Assembly: GCF_902726545.1 (NCBI RefSeq)
Contig: NZ_CACVAD010000011.1
Location: 39,293-103,292, forward strand
Reading direction: 5' to 3'
Origin: Yersinia artesiana
Lineage (GTDB): Bacteria; Pseudomonadota; Gammaproteobacteria; Enterobacterales; Enterobacteriaceae
DNA: 64,000 nucleotides
In this document: piece after piece, positions 9,118 through 18,489 of the stretch
How positions within the stretch are numbered: the stretch's first letter is position 1
Layout of the letters: each line of letters begins with the position of its first letter
Position numbers and translations under genes: made by a program
The notes under the pieces: model-generated
Database searches by the model: none
What the model was told of the DNA's origin: nothing
Seen by the model: only the letters and a program-made list of their open reading frames with translations

Positions 9118-10782
9118 ATGTCCAATAGTTTAATGAATACTGCGATGAGTGGTCTGAGCGCAGCACAATATGCCCTGAGCACCGTCAGTAACAATATCAC
9201 CAATTTCCAGGTGGCCGGTTATAACCGTCAGAACACTATTTTTGCGCAAAATGGTGGCACCTTAAGCCCGGCGGGCTTTATTGGTAACGGCGTGTCCGTA
9301 ACCGGTGTTAACCGCGAATATAATGCCTTTATTACCAACCAATTGCGCGCCTCACAAACGCAAAGCAGTGGGCTGACAACCTATTATCAACAAATTTCGC
9401 AAATTGATAATTTACTGTCCAATACTTCAAATAACATCTCAACCACGATGCAGGACTTCTTTAGTAACCTGCAAAATCTGGTGAGTAATGCGGGCGATGA
9501 TGCTGCGCGTAAAACCGTATTGGGTAAAGCCGAAGGGTTGGTTAACCAATTCCAAAATGCCGATAAATATCTGCGTGATATGGATACCGGCGTTAATCAA
9601 AAGATAAGCGACAGTGCGACGCAAATTAATAACTATGCAGAGCAAATCGCCAAGCTAAATGACCAGATTACTCGCCTGCGGGGCAGTAGTGGTAGCGAGC
9701 CAAATGCGTTGCTCGACCAACGTGACCAACTGGTAACCGAGTTAAACCAGATTGTTGCCGTGACGGTAACCCAGCAAGATGGCGATACTTACAATGTGTC
9801 ATTTGCCGGTGGTTTGTCGCTGGTGCAAGGGCCGAATGCTTATAAAGTGGAAGCTATTCCTTCCAGCGCGGATGCGACTCGCCTCACCCTGGGTTATAAC
9901 CGTGGCTCTGGCGAGACCATGGAGATCGACGAAAGTCGTCTGACTACCGGGTCACTGGGTGGAACCCTGAAATTCCGCAGCGAAGCGCTGGATAGTGCCC
10001 GTAACCAATTAGGGCAATTGGCGCTGGTGATGGCTGATAGCTTTAACACCCAACATAAAGCTGGCTTTGATGCTAATGGTGATGCGGGCACAGATTTCTT
10101 TAGCTTCGCCAACCCTTCTGTGGTGAAAAATAGCAAAAATCAGGGTGATGCTGGTTTAACCGTGGCTTATACCGATACCTCTAAAGTAAAAGCCAGTGAT
10201 TATACCGTGGAATTCGATGGGACTAACTGGCAGGTCACACGTTTGTCGGATAACACCAAAGTGCCTACTACGGCGGGTACGGATGCCGACGGTAAGCCGA
10301 CACTGAATTTTGACGGTGTGGCGGTCAGTATTGATAGCGGCACAACCGGCCCGCAAGCGAAAGATAAATTCACAGTTAAAACTGTTTCTAATGTTGCGGC
10401 TAATTTACAGGTCGCCATTACAGACTCCAGCATGATTGCCGCAGCCGGTACTGCTGATGGTGGTGCGAGCGACAACGTTAATGCACAAGCGCTGTTGGAT
10501 TTGCAAACCAAGAAATTGGTTGATGGTAAAGCAACACTGTCAGGTGCTTATGCCGGGTTGGTCAGTAATGTGGGTAACCAGACGGCAACGGCAAAAACCA
10601 ACAGCACGGCGCAGGCCAACATCGTTACCCAGTTGACGGCAGAGCAGCAGTCAATTTCTGGCGTGAATCTGGACGAAGAGTACGGCGATTTACAGCGTTT
10701 CCAGCAATATTATCTGGCGAATGCGCAGGTGATTCAGACCGCTTCAACCTTGTTCAACGCGTTGCTGGACTTGCGTGGTTAA
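9118..10782 (+). CDS. flgK: Hook-filament junction protein FlgK
   Basis: First hook-associated protein, 554 residues (E. coli 547). The N-terminal axial motif is LMNTAMSGLSAAQYALSTVSNNITNFQVAGYNRQ. The C terminus GVNLDEEYGDLQRFQQYYLANAQVIQTASTLFNALLDLRG is diagnostic for FlgK. The stretch around 370-460 is the variable surface domain, rich in Asp, Thr and Lys. An AAAGGA SD precedes the ATG. Paired with flgL under the promoter at 8989-9015. Confidence 0.97.
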   Translation: MSNSLMNTAMSGLSAAQYALSTVSNNITNFQVAGYNRQNTIFAQNGGTLSPAGFIGNGVSVTGVNREYNAFITNQLRASQTQSSGLTTYYQQISQIDNLLSNTSNNISTTMQDFFSNLQNLVSNAGDDAARKTVLGKAEGLVNQFQNADKYLRDMDTGVNQKISDSATQINNYAEQIAKLNDQITRLRGSSGSEPNALLDQRDQLVTELNQIVAVTVTQQDGDTYNVSFAGGLSLVQGPNAYKVEAIPSSADATRLTLGYNRGSGETMEIDESRLTTGSLGGTLKFRSEALDSARNQLGQLALVMADSFNTQHKAGFDANGDAGTDFFSFANPSVVKNSKNQGDAGLTVAYTDTSKVKASDYTVEFDGTNWQVTRLSDNTKVPTTAGTDADGKPTLNFDGVAVSIDSGTTGPQAKDKFTVKTVSNVAANLQVAITDSSMIAAAGTADGGASDNVNAQALLDLQTKKLVDGKATLSGAYAGLVSNVGNQTATAKTNSTAQANIVTQLTAEQQSISGVNLDEEYGDLQRFQQYYLANAQVIQTASTLFNALLDLRG

Positions 10783-10896
10783 GTTTGGGTCAGCGGCAAG
10801 GCGTTACTGCCGCTACTTATCTCATTTTAGGTTTAGTCAGTATTGCGCTTAACGCGGAAAAACTGGCTAAGCTGTTGCTAAAAAGGAACTGACATC

Positions 10897-11877
10897 GTGC
10901 GCTTAAGTACCAGCATGCTGTATCAGCAAAATATGCAGGGCATCACCAATGCTCAATCCCTGTGGATGCAGTCGGGCCAACAGCTCTCGACGGGCAAGCG
11001 GGTGGTTAATCCCTCTGATGATCCGATGGCGGCATCGCAGGCGGTTATGGTGTCACAGTCCCAATCGGAAAATAACCAGTACACCTTGGCGCGGAGTTAT
11101 GCTCGCCAAAGTTCCTCGCTGGAAACCACGGTATTATCACAGGCGACCTCCACCATTCAGTCGATTCAAAGCCTGATCATTGGTGCGGCGAAAGACTCTT
11201 TGAGTGATGATGACCGGGCGTCAATGGCGACACAATTGCAGGGTCTAAAAGACCAGTTGTTGAATCAGGCCAACTCAACTGACGGTAATGGCCGCTATAT
11301 GTTTGGTGGTTTTAAAAGCGATAAAGCGCCTTTCGCGGTGAGCACTACCGGTGAAGTGACTTACGTTGGGGGGGATGTTGCGATTCAACAACGGGTAGAT
11401 TCGAACCGTACCATGACGGTGGGTCATACCGGTTCCAGCATATTTATGGCATTAACCAGCAATGCGACACCAGAGCCGAATGATGCGAATGGTGATCCGG
11501 TGGCTGCTGAAAGCAATATCTTTAATACCATCGACACCGTGTTGAAATCATTGAAGACCCCACTGCAAGGCGCAACGGATGATGTGAAACAGCAGGCTTC
11601 TGATGAGATGGATAAAGGTATCCGTGGCATGGCTAACTCACTGAACAACGTGCTGTCAGTGCAAGCTGAAATTGGTACACAATTGGAGGAATTAGACAGC
11701 CTCGACAGCCTGGGTTCTGATCGTACGTTGATCAACACGCAGCGTTTGAGTGACTTGCAAGATGTGGATTGGAACGCTGCTATTTCGTCCTATGTCATGC
11801 AGCAAGCCGCGTTACAGGCTTCTTACACCACATTCACCAATATGCAGGGCTTGTCTCTGTTCCAACTGAATAAATAA
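10897..11877 (+). CDS. flgL: Hook-filament junction protein FlgL
   Basis: Second hook-associated protein, 326 residues, related to flagellin at both ends. The N terminus has MLYQQNMQGITNAQSLWMQSGQQLSTGKRVVNPSDDPMAASQA. The C terminus has INTQRLSDLQDVDWNAAISSYVMQQAALQASYTTFTNMQGLSLFQLNK. It starts with GTG preceded by AAAAAGGA. The 114-bp gap after flgK contains no clear promoter, so it is probably cotranscribed with flgK. Confidence 0.97.
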   Translation: MRLSTSMLYQQNMQGITNAQSLWMQSGQQLSTGKRVVNPSDDPMAASQAVMVSQSQSENNQYTLARSYARQSSSLETTVLSQATSTIQSIQSLIIGAAKDSLSDDDRASMATQLQGLKDQLLNQANSTDGNGRYMFGGFKSDKAPFAVSTTGEVTYVGGDVAIQQRVDSNRTMTVGHTGSSIFMALTSNATPEPNDANGDPVAAESNIFNTIDTVLKSLKTPLQGATDDVKQQASDEMDKGIRGMANSLNNVLSVQAEIGTQLEELDSLDSLGSDRTLINTQRLSDLQDVDWNAAISSYVMQQAALQASYTTFTNMQGLSLFQLNK

Positions 11878-11887
11878 TCCGTCTTCT

Positions 11888-11994
11888 ACCTGTGGGCCAG
11901 CCCCACAGGTTCCCTCTTAAGTGTGCTTAAACCGGGTACACTTTTTGGTATGTCACCTTTTCCCACTAAGGTTTGGGGTGACATACCTTCTTTT
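11888..11994 (+). terminator. Double hairpin after flgL
   Basis: The first hairpin pairs ACCTGTGGG (11888-11896) with CCCACAGGT (11902-11910). The second pairs GGTATGTCACC (11947-11957) with GGTGACATACC (11977-11987) and is followed by TTCTTTTC. Together they probably end flgKL transcription before the convergent fliR. Confidence 0.7.
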
Positions 11995-12056
11995 CTATCC
12001 GTCATCTTTCAAGTTGCAGCAGTGTTGGCTGTGCTCGCTTACCCGAATCACTTTGC
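11994..12056. repeat. Half-length ERIC-family element
   Basis: Resembles one half of the enterobacterial ERIC sequence (CTATCCGTCAT, CAAGTTGCA, GTTGGCTG, then ACCCGAATCACTT). The second half is missing. Its edge overlaps the fliR stop codon at 12048-12050, so the last codons of fliR abut repeat-derived DNA. Confidence 0.75.
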
Positions 12057-12830
12057 CAGACCACTTAACACACCCGCCAGCCGGTCAAAAAACTCGCCAA
12101 ACAGATGTTCGGTAAAAGGTGCCAATAACGGCATGATTAATCCCAGCGAGATAATACCAACCGTCAATGTGAGTGGGAAACCGATAACGAAAACAGAAAG
12201 TTGCGGTGTCATACGGTTAAGCATCCCTAACGCCATATTTAGGGTAAGCAGCAGGGTGATGAGCGGCAATGCCAACATTAAGCCATTCATAAAGATCAAT
12301 GAACCGGCCTGAGTTAATGCCAGGAAACCATTACCATTAAGCGGTTCAAACTGGATAGGCAAGGTATGAAAACTGTCAGCTAATAAAGAAATTAGCCACA
12401 AATGACCATCGAACGAGAGAAATAACAACATCGCTAGCAAGTTTAGCAACCGGGCGAGGACGGGCATATTCGGCCCGCCGGAAGGGTCAAAAAAGGTGGC
12501 GAACGATAGCCCCATTTGCAAACCAATCACTTCACCGGCCAGCCGGATAGCGGCAAAAGCAAACTGCATGGTTAAACCGATGGCGACGCCAATTAATACT
12601 TGCTGGCCAGCGACCCAGAAAGCGCCGCTGGAGACTAAAGGAATATTCACCGGTGGCAGAGAGGGGGCAATCAAAAACGTAATTAATACTGCCAGCCCGA
12701 CTTTAACTTTACGGTTTATCTGCTTTTCACTTAATACCGGTGCAGTGGTGATCAGCGCCAAAATGCGGATCAGAGGCCAGAAATACTGGCTGACCCAGAT
12801 GCTAAGTTGAGTGGTATCAAGAGACAGCAT
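12048..12830 (-). CDS. fliR: Flagellar export gate protein FliR
   Basis: Inner-membrane export-gate subunit, 260 residues with about six membrane segments. Signatures include [38 protein letters not shown] and [44 protein letters not shown]. The stop codon lies in an ERIC fragment and convergent flgL transcription comes from the other side. It is the last gene of fliLMNOPQR, with 2 bp after fliQ. Confidence 0.97.
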   Translation of the reverse strand: MLSLDTTQLSIWVSQYFWPLIRILALITTAPVLSEKQINRKVKVGLAVLITFLIAPSLPPVNIPLVSSGAFWVAGQQVLIGVAIGLTMQFAFAAIRLAGEVIGLQMGLSFATFFDPSGGPNMPVLARLLNLLAMLLFLSFDGHLWLISLLADSFHTLPIQFEPLNGNGFLALTQAGSLIFMNGLMLALPLITLLLTLNMALGMLNRMTPQLSVFVIGFPLTLTVGIISLGLIMPLLAPFTEHLFGEFFDRLAGVLSGLAK

Positions 12831-12832
12831 GC

Positions 12833-13102
12833 TTAGCCAATCAACGTTGGCAGGCTGGTGAACAAATTACGCATATAGTCGAGGATCAGGCTGAGCATCC
12901 ATGGGCCTGCAATGACCATGGTGGCGAACACCGCCAGTATTTTGGGGATAAATGATAGTGTCATTTCGTTGATCTGCGTTGCGGCTTGCAGCAGGCTGAC
13001 AATCAAGCCGCTGATCAATGCCGCCAGCAATAATGGTGCAGCCAGTGCAAGGGCTATCTTCATTGCCTCAACGCCGAGGGCCATTACCGATTCAGGTGTC
13101 AT
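12833..13102 (-). CDS. fliQ: Flagellar export gate protein FliQ
   Basis: Small two-helix membrane protein of 89 residues, the same length as in E. coli. It has [34 protein letters not shown] (about 18-51) and [21 protein letters not shown]. Together with FliP and FliR it forms the conical export gate. It sits between fliP and fliR, 12 bp downstream of fliP. Confidence 0.97.
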   Translation of the reverse strand: MTPESVMALGVEAMKIALALAAPLLLAALISGLIVSLLQAATQINEMTLSFIPKILAVFATMVIAGPWMLSLILDYMRNLFTSLPTLIG

Positions 13103-13114
13103 GACGTATTTACC

Positions 13115-13867
13115 TTAGCTATAAAAACTCTGCGCTAACGAGCCGAGTAGCAACTGCCAGCCATCAACCAACACAAACAGCATCAGTTTGAAGGGCAGCG
13201 AGATACTGGCGGGCGGAACCATCATCATCCCGAGCGCCATCAACACACTGGCAACCACCAGGTCGATAATCAAAAACGGAATAAATACGGTAAAACCAAT
13301 TTGGAACGCGGTTTTCAGCTCGCTGGTCACATACGCCGGTAACAGAATGCGCAAAGGCACCACTTCTGGCCCTTCCAGTGGCGGCAGATTGGCTAAGCGG
13401 GCATACAGTGCCAGGTCAGATTCGCGGGTCTGGCGTAACATAAACTCACGCAGCGGTTGCGAGCCTTTATCCATCGCCACTTCCATACTTATTTTGTCCT
13501 GACTGAAGGGCAGATAAGCATCTTGATAGACCTTGTCAAACACCGGCGACATGATGAAAAAAGTCAGGAACAGCGCCAAACCCAGCATCACCTGATTCGG
13601 TGGCGCAGAAGGAGTTCCTAATGCGTTGCGCAGCAAACCGAGCACAATAATGATGCGGGTAAAGCTGGTCATCATCAGTAATGCGGCGGGCAGGAAGCTC
13701 AGGGTGGTGATAAAGACCAGCGTCTGTACCGGTAAAGACCAGCTCTGACCACCATTGGCCAGCGGCTGGCTGATAATACCCGGCAGTTGCGCCATTGCCG
13801 CCGGAGAGCACAGCAGAGCAAGTAGCAGTAGGGGGGCTTTATTCATGATCGGGCGCAGAGACATCAT
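13115..13867 (-). CDS. fliP: Flagellar export gate protein FliP
   Basis: Export-gate core subunit, 250 residues with a cleavable signal peptide ([17 protein letters not shown]). Four membrane segments include [59 protein letters not shown]. The C-terminal [50 protein letters not shown] matches closely. The start ATG at 13867 overlaps the fliO stop (ATGA); a second ATG follows immediately at 13864. Confidence 0.97.
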   Translation of the reverse strand: MMSLRPIMNKAPLLLLALLCSPAAMAQLPGIISQPLANGGQSWSLPVQTLVFITTLSFLPAALLMMTSFTRIIIVLGLLRNALGTPSAPPNQVMLGLALFLTFFIMSPVFDKVYQDAYLPFSQDKISMEVAMDKGSQPLREFMLRQTRESDLALYARLANLPPLEGPEVVPLRILLPAYVTSELKTAFQIGFTVFIPFLIIDLVVASVLMALGMMMVPPASISLPFKLMLFVLVDGWQLLLGSLAQSFYS

Positions 13868-14430
13868 GCCGATTTTTCCGGATGTTTTGAATGCTTGTTT
13901 AACAGCGATTTTTTGTTTAATAGATAGGTGTTCAGTATCTGGCGAAAATCAGCCGGTTTTCCACTATCAGCCGACAGCGCGGTGTCGGTTTCGTCAACCG
14001 CTGGGCGTGGCAGTGTATGGAGCTGCGTTACGTTTTGGGCAGTGACACCCAATACCAGCCAGGTGTCATCTACTTCGACAATAACAACGCGTTCGCGCTG
14101 ACCAACCTGACAACTGGCTCGCACATTTAACAGCTTATTATTGCGGGCCTGTGGTGCAAAACCTAAGCGGCGCACCAGCCAGGCGGCACATAAAATCAGC
14201 AGTAAAATACCGCCCAGCACCGAGCCAACTTGCGTCAACACCGAGCCTGCGGGCATCGCCGGGGCAGCTTGTTGCGAGGCGATACCTGGGTGACTGGCCG
14301 CAAACCCGGTAACAGGGGTTTGGGCTGTTGTCACCTGAGTATTTCCTAACACCGGCATATTGGCAGCCGGTGCGGAATCAGAAGATGTTGAGTCAGTGGT
14401 GGTTGTCGCCACTGTTTGCGCTGCGGTCAT
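13864..14430 (-). CDS. fliO: Flagellar biosynthesis protein FliO
   Basis: Accessory factor that stabilises FliP assembly. At 188 residues it is longer than E. coli FliO (121), because of a Thr/Ala/Pro-rich periplasmic N-terminal extension of about 65 residues. One membrane segment ([24 protein letters not shown]) precedes a cytoplasmic FliO domain ([41 protein letters not shown]). It overlaps fliN by 1 bp and fliP by 4 bp. The Lys/Asn-rich tail is variable. Confidence 0.93.
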   Translation of the reverse strand: MTAAQTVATTTTDSTSSDSAPAANMPVLGNTQVTTAQTPVTGFAASHPGIASQQAAPAMPAGSVLTQVGSVLGGILLLILCAAWLVRRLGFAPQARNNKLLNVRASCQVGQRERVVIVEVDDTWLVLGVTAQNVTQLHTLPRPAVDETDTALSADSGKPADFRQILNTYLLNKKSLLNKHSKHPEKSA

Positions 14431-14846
14431 TAGCGACTCAGACGACGCATGCGTTCTGACGGGGTAATAATGTCAGTGATGCGAACGCCATATTTATCCG
14501 CGACCACCACCACTTCACCCTGCGCAATCAGATAACCGTTGATCAGAATATCCAAAGGCTCACCCGCCAGGCCATCAAGGGAAACAACTGAACCTTGCGA
14601 CAGGCGCAGCAGCTCTTTGATAGTCATTTTGGTGCGACCCAACTCAACGGTCAGCTTCACCGGAATATCAAGAATCAAATCGATATCCTGTAGATTACCC
14701 AGTGCGTCAGGCGCTTCCAGTGATTTAAATACACCATCAGTAGTGGCCGCTGGCTTATCCGATGCCAGCTGCTCATTAAACGCATCAGCCCACAGATCGT
14801 CCACGGATTCCTTTCCATCGTCAGACGGAAGCTTAGGGTCACTCAT
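14430..14846 (-). CDS. fliN: Flagellar motor switch protein FliN
   Basis: C-ring component of 138 residues. The SpoA domain occupies about 60-135 (ILDIPVKLTVELGRTKMTIKELLRLSQGSVVSLDGLAGEPLDILINGYLIAQGEVVVVADKYGVRITDII). The start is set at the ATG at 14846 (MSDPKL), giving an 8-bp overlap with fliM and the usual length of 137; an earlier in-frame start would add five atypical residues. Confidence 0.97.
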   Translation of the reverse strand: MSDPKLPSDDGKESVDDLWADAFNEQLASDKPAATTDGVFKSLEAPDALGNLQDIDLILDIPVKLTVELGRTKMTIKELLRLSQGSVVSLDGLAGEPLDILINGYLIAQGEVVVVADKYGVRITDIITPSERMRRLSR

Positions 14847-15843
14847 TGGGCTGTTCCTCATTCAGAGCATTCAAAATAGGGTTAATCAAATGTTCAACAC
14901 GTAGGGCATATTGCCCGTTTAATGTCCCGTACTGACTGGTCAGCACAGGTACGCCGTCGACATGAGCAATCAGTCGGTCCGGTTTATCTATCGGTAATAC
15001 ATCCCCCGGTTGTAGCTTGAGTATCTGCGACAATCTCAGCGGGATATCAACAAAATTAGCCACCAGTTCCAGCTCGGAATGCTGAACTTGCTTGACCAGC
15101 GTTTCACGCCAATGACTGTCTTCCTGACGGGAGTTTTCCAGTGGCGGATTGGTCAGTAGTTCGCGTAACGGCTCAATCATGGCGAAGGGAATACAGATAT
15201 TAAACTCACCACTCAACGCCCCGATTTCCACCTGGAACGGGGTCGTGACCACGATATCGTTGGGGGAGGTGGTGATATTGGTAAACTTCACCTGTATTTC
15301 AGAACGGACATATTCCACATCTATTTTATAGATAGGAGCCCAGGCATCGCGATAAGCGTCCAACGCTAAGCGCAACATCCGGTTAATAACGCGTTGTTCT
15401 GTATGCGTAAACTCGCGGCCTTCCACTTTAGTCGGGAAACGGCCATCGCCACCAAACAGGTTATCAACCGCAATAAACACCAAACTCGGAGCGAAAACAA
15501 ACAGTGCTGTTCCGCGTAACGGTTTCAAATGTATCAAGTTGAGGTTAGTTGGCACCGGCAAGTTACGGGCAAAATCATGATATGGCTGGATTTTTATCGG
15601 GCCAACCGTGATGTCTGGGCTGCGGCGCAACAGGTTAAACAGCCCCATACGGAACTGGCGGGCAAACCGCTCATTGATTATCTCCAGCGCATGCAGGCGC
15701 TCACGCACCACACGTCGCTGGGTCGTCGGGTCATAAGGCTTGACGTCTGTCTCGTTGCCAGTGGCAGCTTCGGGTTCATCACCTCCGCTGTCACCGTTCA
15801 ACAGTGCGTCAATCTCTGCTTGTGAAAGAATGCTATCGCCCAT
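14839..15843 (-). CDS. fliM: Flagellar motor switch protein FliM
   Basis: C-ring switch protein that binds CheY-P; 334 residues as in E. coli. The N-terminal CheY-binding peptide is ILSQAEIDALLNG (4-16). The middle domain has RQFRMGLFNLLRRSPDITVGPIKIQPYHDFARNLPVPTNLNLIHLKPLRGTALFVF. The C-terminal SpoA domain lies at about 250-325 (VNFVDIPLRLSQILKLQPGDVLPIDKPDRLIAHVDGVPVLTSQYG). It follows fliL by 5 bp. Confidence 0.98.
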   Translation of the reverse strand: MGDSILSQAEIDALLNGDSGGDEPEAATGNETDVKPYDPTTQRRVVRERLHALEIINERFARQFRMGLFNLLRRSPDITVGPIKIQPYHDFARNLPVPTNLNLIHLKPLRGTALFVFAPSLVFIAVDNLFGGDGRFPTKVEGREFTHTEQRVINRMLRLALDAYRDAWAPIYKIDVEYVRSEIQVKFTNITTSPNDIVVTTPFQVEIGALSGEFNICIPFAMIEPLRELLTNPPLENSRQEDSHWRETLVKQVQHSELELVANFVDIPLRLSQILKLQPGDVLPIDKPDRLIAHVDGVPVLTSQYGTLNGQYALRVEHLINPILNALNEEQPNE

Positions 15844-15848
15844 AATGA

Positions 15849-16319
15849 TTATCGCAATATAAATGCGGTAAACAGCACATCGCTGACTACCTGATTAGGT
15901 TGACCTTTAACCATTGGCGGGCTAAGAACGTTTTTAATTTCACCCACTAACCGCTGTTTGCCTTCTTCATTCGCCAGGCTATCAGCGGACTGACGGGAGA
16001 GCAGTAGCAGCAGACGGCTGCGCACTTCCGGCAGATAGTCATTTAGTCTTGTGCGCGTGCTATCGTCGGGAAGTCTTAACGTTAATCCGATATAAAGCAC
16101 ACGATCCAGATTATTATCTGGCGTGATCAGATTGACCGTGAAGGTTTCCAGTGGCATGAATACTGGGATTACCGGGGCCACTTTCGCTGTGGTGGTTTTA
16201 CTCTGATTGAGTATCCACCAGCTATAACCGCCACCCGCAGTGGCTGCTACGGCAATCAGCACCAGCAGGATCACCCAGATCGAACTCTTACGCTTGGCCG
16301 GGAAGGTATTTTGAGACAT
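15849..16319 (-). CDS. fliL: Flagellar stator-associated protein FliL
   Basis: Single-pass inner-membrane protein that surrounds the stator. From the ATG at 16319 it has 156 residues (E. coli 154). One membrane segment ([26 protein letters not shown], about 12-37) and a periplasmic SPFH-like domain ending [11 protein letters not shown]. Ten earlier in-frame codons (MIPKQ...) are excluded because the enterobacterial protein begins at the MSQN-equivalent. First gene of fliLMNOPQR. Confidence 0.95.
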   Translation of the reverse strand: MSQNTFPAKRKSSIWVILLVLIAVAATAGGGYSWWILNQSKTTTAKVAPVIPVFMPLETFTVNLITPDNNLDRVLYIGLTLRLPDDSTRTRLNDYLPEVRSRLLLLLSRQSADSLANEEGKQRLVGEIKNVLSPPMVKGQPNQVVSDVLFTAFILR

Positions 16320-16440
16320 GGAGAAGGCAAATTCCTGTTTTGGTATCAAACCGGTGGATCACGGTAATAGCCAGGAGCAACTGACACCAGGCTATCCAAA
16401 TTATTACTAATGATTATCCCGCGTATCTTTAATCCCAATA

Positions 16441-16475
16441 GGCAGAATAGGTGGCGAAAAACGGCCTAACTTGCC
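16441..16475. promoter_or_regulatory. Candidate FlhD4C2 box upstream of fliL
   Basis: GGCAGAATAGG (16441-16451), a 13-bp spacer, then CCTAACTTGCC (16465-16475). The right half is the complement of GGCAAGTTAGG, matching the left at 8 of 11 positions. It has the same architecture as the flgB and fliA boxes and lies between the fliK stop and fliL. Confidence 0.5.
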
Positions 16476-16509
16476 CGTTTGTCACCTTTTGGCGCAATTA
16501 ACATCCGCG

Positions 16510-17859
16510 TTAGGCGAAAATATCAACGCCGCCATTACCGTTTGCCAGCGCTTGCAGCGAGGCTGGCGTCACCAATGGTGTGCTGGTCAGCGCCTCTCCC
16601 GTGGTGGTTTCACCGTATCCAGGTTGACCGCGTGAGGCAAAATCTTGCTGATTCTGTTGGCTTTGTTGCTGCGCTTGTTGCCATTGGCCTTCGCTGCCGA
16701 CACTGCTTTGACCTAACTGAATGCCACTTTCAGCCAGAGCGGTGCGCAAACTTGGCATGGCAGCTTCAATGGCGGCCCGAACCTGACTGTGCGCTGAAGC
16801 AAAGTGTAGCTGCGCCTGATTGTCGTCGATTTTGAGGCTAATTTGTAAGGCACCCAACTCTTGCGGATTGAGGCGCAACTCGGCATTTTGTTGCCCATTG
16901 CGGCTGAACATAATCACTTGTTGTCCCAGCGATTGTTGCCATTCCTGGCTACCCAACTGCGCACTTAAATAACCGCTGGCGGGAGCCGCGATGTGGGCGC
17001 TGGCGGTGGTCGATAACACCGGGCTGGACACTGGAGGGAGAGATGGGGTCACGGTAGCCGAGCTGATCAGCGTTCTATCCGCGGCGGTCGCTGTGGTATC
17101 CGCTTGTGCGACCAGCGGTGCAACTTTGGCATTAAGAGTGTCGGCATCTTTCGCACTTAACTGGGCCAGCTTATCTTGTGCGGCGCTGGTTTTGGTTTTA
17201 GTGGTTGCACCCGCCAGGGTATCGCCACTGTTTGCGGCTTTATCACTCTTTATACTGCCTACGGTGCCGCCAATCAGCGCAGCTAACCCTTTATCTTGCG
17301 ATGTCAGGCTGGTCAAAGTGGCAATATCTTGCTGGGCGGTAGTTTTGCTGTCCGCCAAGCCTTTGCCATCAGTCAGTGTGGCCTTTTGCCCATTGTTCGC
17401 CGTACCCAACGTATTAGCGACCTGATGCGGCAACATTGCCAGCAAAGTCTGCAATGCGGAGGGATCCGTTTTATCACTGGCACTGTCGAGCTTACTGTCA
17501 TCATGGACTACGGTTTTCTTGCTACCCGCAGCGTCGCCAGTTTGCCCGGCATGGGTCAAACCCGCTGGCAGCGTGGCGCTGATATCACCTAATGCTGCCA
17601 ACAATTGGTTCAATTTGCTGTTGCCGCTGGCTGACTTACCACTGTCAACATCGGCGGTGAGATCAGTTGTGGCGGCCAGGGATGATTTCAAGGTCGAAGC
17701 ATCCAGAGCGGTGAGTTCTTTTCCCAATTGATCGCCTAACAGTTTGGCGAAATCAGCCGGTAACCCTGCGTCGGTAAAGAGTGCTGCAATGGATGACGAG
17801 GATGATGCCCCCTCGGCTTCACCAGCGGTTGTAACAGCAGGCAATAAAGACAGATTCAT
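16510..17859 (-). CDS. fliK: Hook-length control protein FliK
   Basis: Molecular ruler and export-specificity switch, 449 residues (E. coli 375). Residues 1-320 are low-complexity and rich in Ala, Thr, Ser, Asp and Lys, as expected for the disordered ruler. The C-terminal Flg_hook domain (about 325-410) contains LGQQVIMFSRNGQQNAELRLNPQELGALQISLKIDDNQAQLHFASAHSQVRAAIEAAMPSLRTALAESGIQLGQSSV. The Gln-rich and Gly-rich tail is typical. It overlaps fliJ by 4 bp and is the last gene of the fliF-K run. Confidence 0.95.
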   Translation of the reverse strand: MNLSLLPAVTTAGEAEGASSSSSIAALFTDAGLPADFAKLLGDQLGKELTALDASTLKSSLAATTDLTADVDSGKSASGNSKLNQLLAALGDISATLPAGLTHAGQTGDAAGSKKTVVHDDSKLDSASDKTDPSALQTLLAMLPHQVANTLGTANNGQKATLTDGKGLADSKTTAQQDIATLTSLTSQDKGLAALIGGTVGSIKSDKAANSGDTLAGATTKTKTSAAQDKLAQLSAKDADTLNAKVAPLVAQADTTATAADRTLISSATVTPSLPPVSSPVLSTTASAHIAAPASGYLSAQLGSQEWQQSLGQQVIMFSRNGQQNAELRLNPQELGALQISLKIDDNQAQLHFASAHSQVRAAIEAAMPSLRTALAESGIQLGQSSVGSEGQWQQAQQQSQQNQQDFASRGQPGYGETTTGEALTSTPLVTPASLQALANGNGGVDIFA

Positions 17860-18302
17860 GAATTTAGACTCCTTTGTGAGGCGCGCTGGGCGAACTCATC
17901 CATCAATTTTTGATCCAATCGGTTTTCTTGCAAGCGCGCGCTGGTTTCGGCTCGCTCATTCAGTGTTTCAAACGCATTTAACCGCTGTTGCTTTTCTTGC
18001 CAATGCTTGACTGCCTGTTCAACTTTGGTATTCCACTGGGCCAATTGATGACGATGTTGCTCAATGGCTTGCTCCAATGTTTGAATAAATTGCTGATAAT
18101 TTTGCCAACTGGAAGAGGCCATGCCGTTACTCAGCGTGTCATTCAACCGCACCCGATATTCATCCTGATAGGACAGCAACATACTGAGTTGCTGCTCAGC
18201 ATTCTGGTAGGACAAGCGTGCTTGCCCTAATTGGGTGCTTGCCTGTTCGACCGCCTTTTGAGCCAGGTCGCGCAGGGTGACGAGAGGTGACTGACTTTTC
18301 AT
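17856..18302 (-). CDS. fliJ: Flagellar export chaperone FliJ
   Basis: General export chaperone of 148 residues that sits in the FliI ring. Almost entirely coiled coil, rich in Gln, Glu and Arg, as in E. coli FliJ (147). The start is the ATG at 18302 (MKSQ), which has GAGGA 6 nt upstream; the ATG four codons earlier lies over that SD. It is separated from fliI by about 190 bp that includes an ERIC element, unlike the tight spacing elsewhere in the operon. Confidence 0.93.
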   Translation of the reverse strand: MKSQSPLVTLRDLAQKAVEQASTQLGQARLSYQNAEQQLSMLLSYQDEYRVRLNDTLSNGMASSSWQNYQQFIQTLEQAIEQHRHQLAQWNTKVEQAVKHWQEKQQRLNAFETLNERAETSARLQENRLDQKLMDEFAQRASQRSLNS

Positions 18303-18313
18303 CGTATTCCTCA

Positions 18314-18437
18314 AATACCCTTCGTATTTGACGCCGCAGGGTCGTTAGCTACGTTCATGCACCCGAATCACTGACTTGAACCAGCTCATCGGGGTTTATT
18401 CACTTGCCTACCTGCAACGCCAACTACTTTGGGTATA
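18314..18437. repeat. ERIC-family element between fliI and fliJ
   Basis: About 124 bp with the ERIC landmarks ACCCGAATCACT, AGCTCATCGGGG, CTTGCCTACCTGCAA and a terminal TTTGGGTATA. It lies inside the fliFGHIJK transcript and would fold as a long hairpin in the mRNA directly upstream of the fliJ ribosome-binding site. Confidence 0.85.
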
Positions 18438-18489
18438 CGGCAGGGGCTGTGGCCTGGGTTATTGGCTATCAACCCGGAAATTTCTTTTA

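Noticed and set aside
12496..12810. Plus-strand frame opposite fliR
   Set aside because: It is fully inside fliR on the opposite strand with no own signals.
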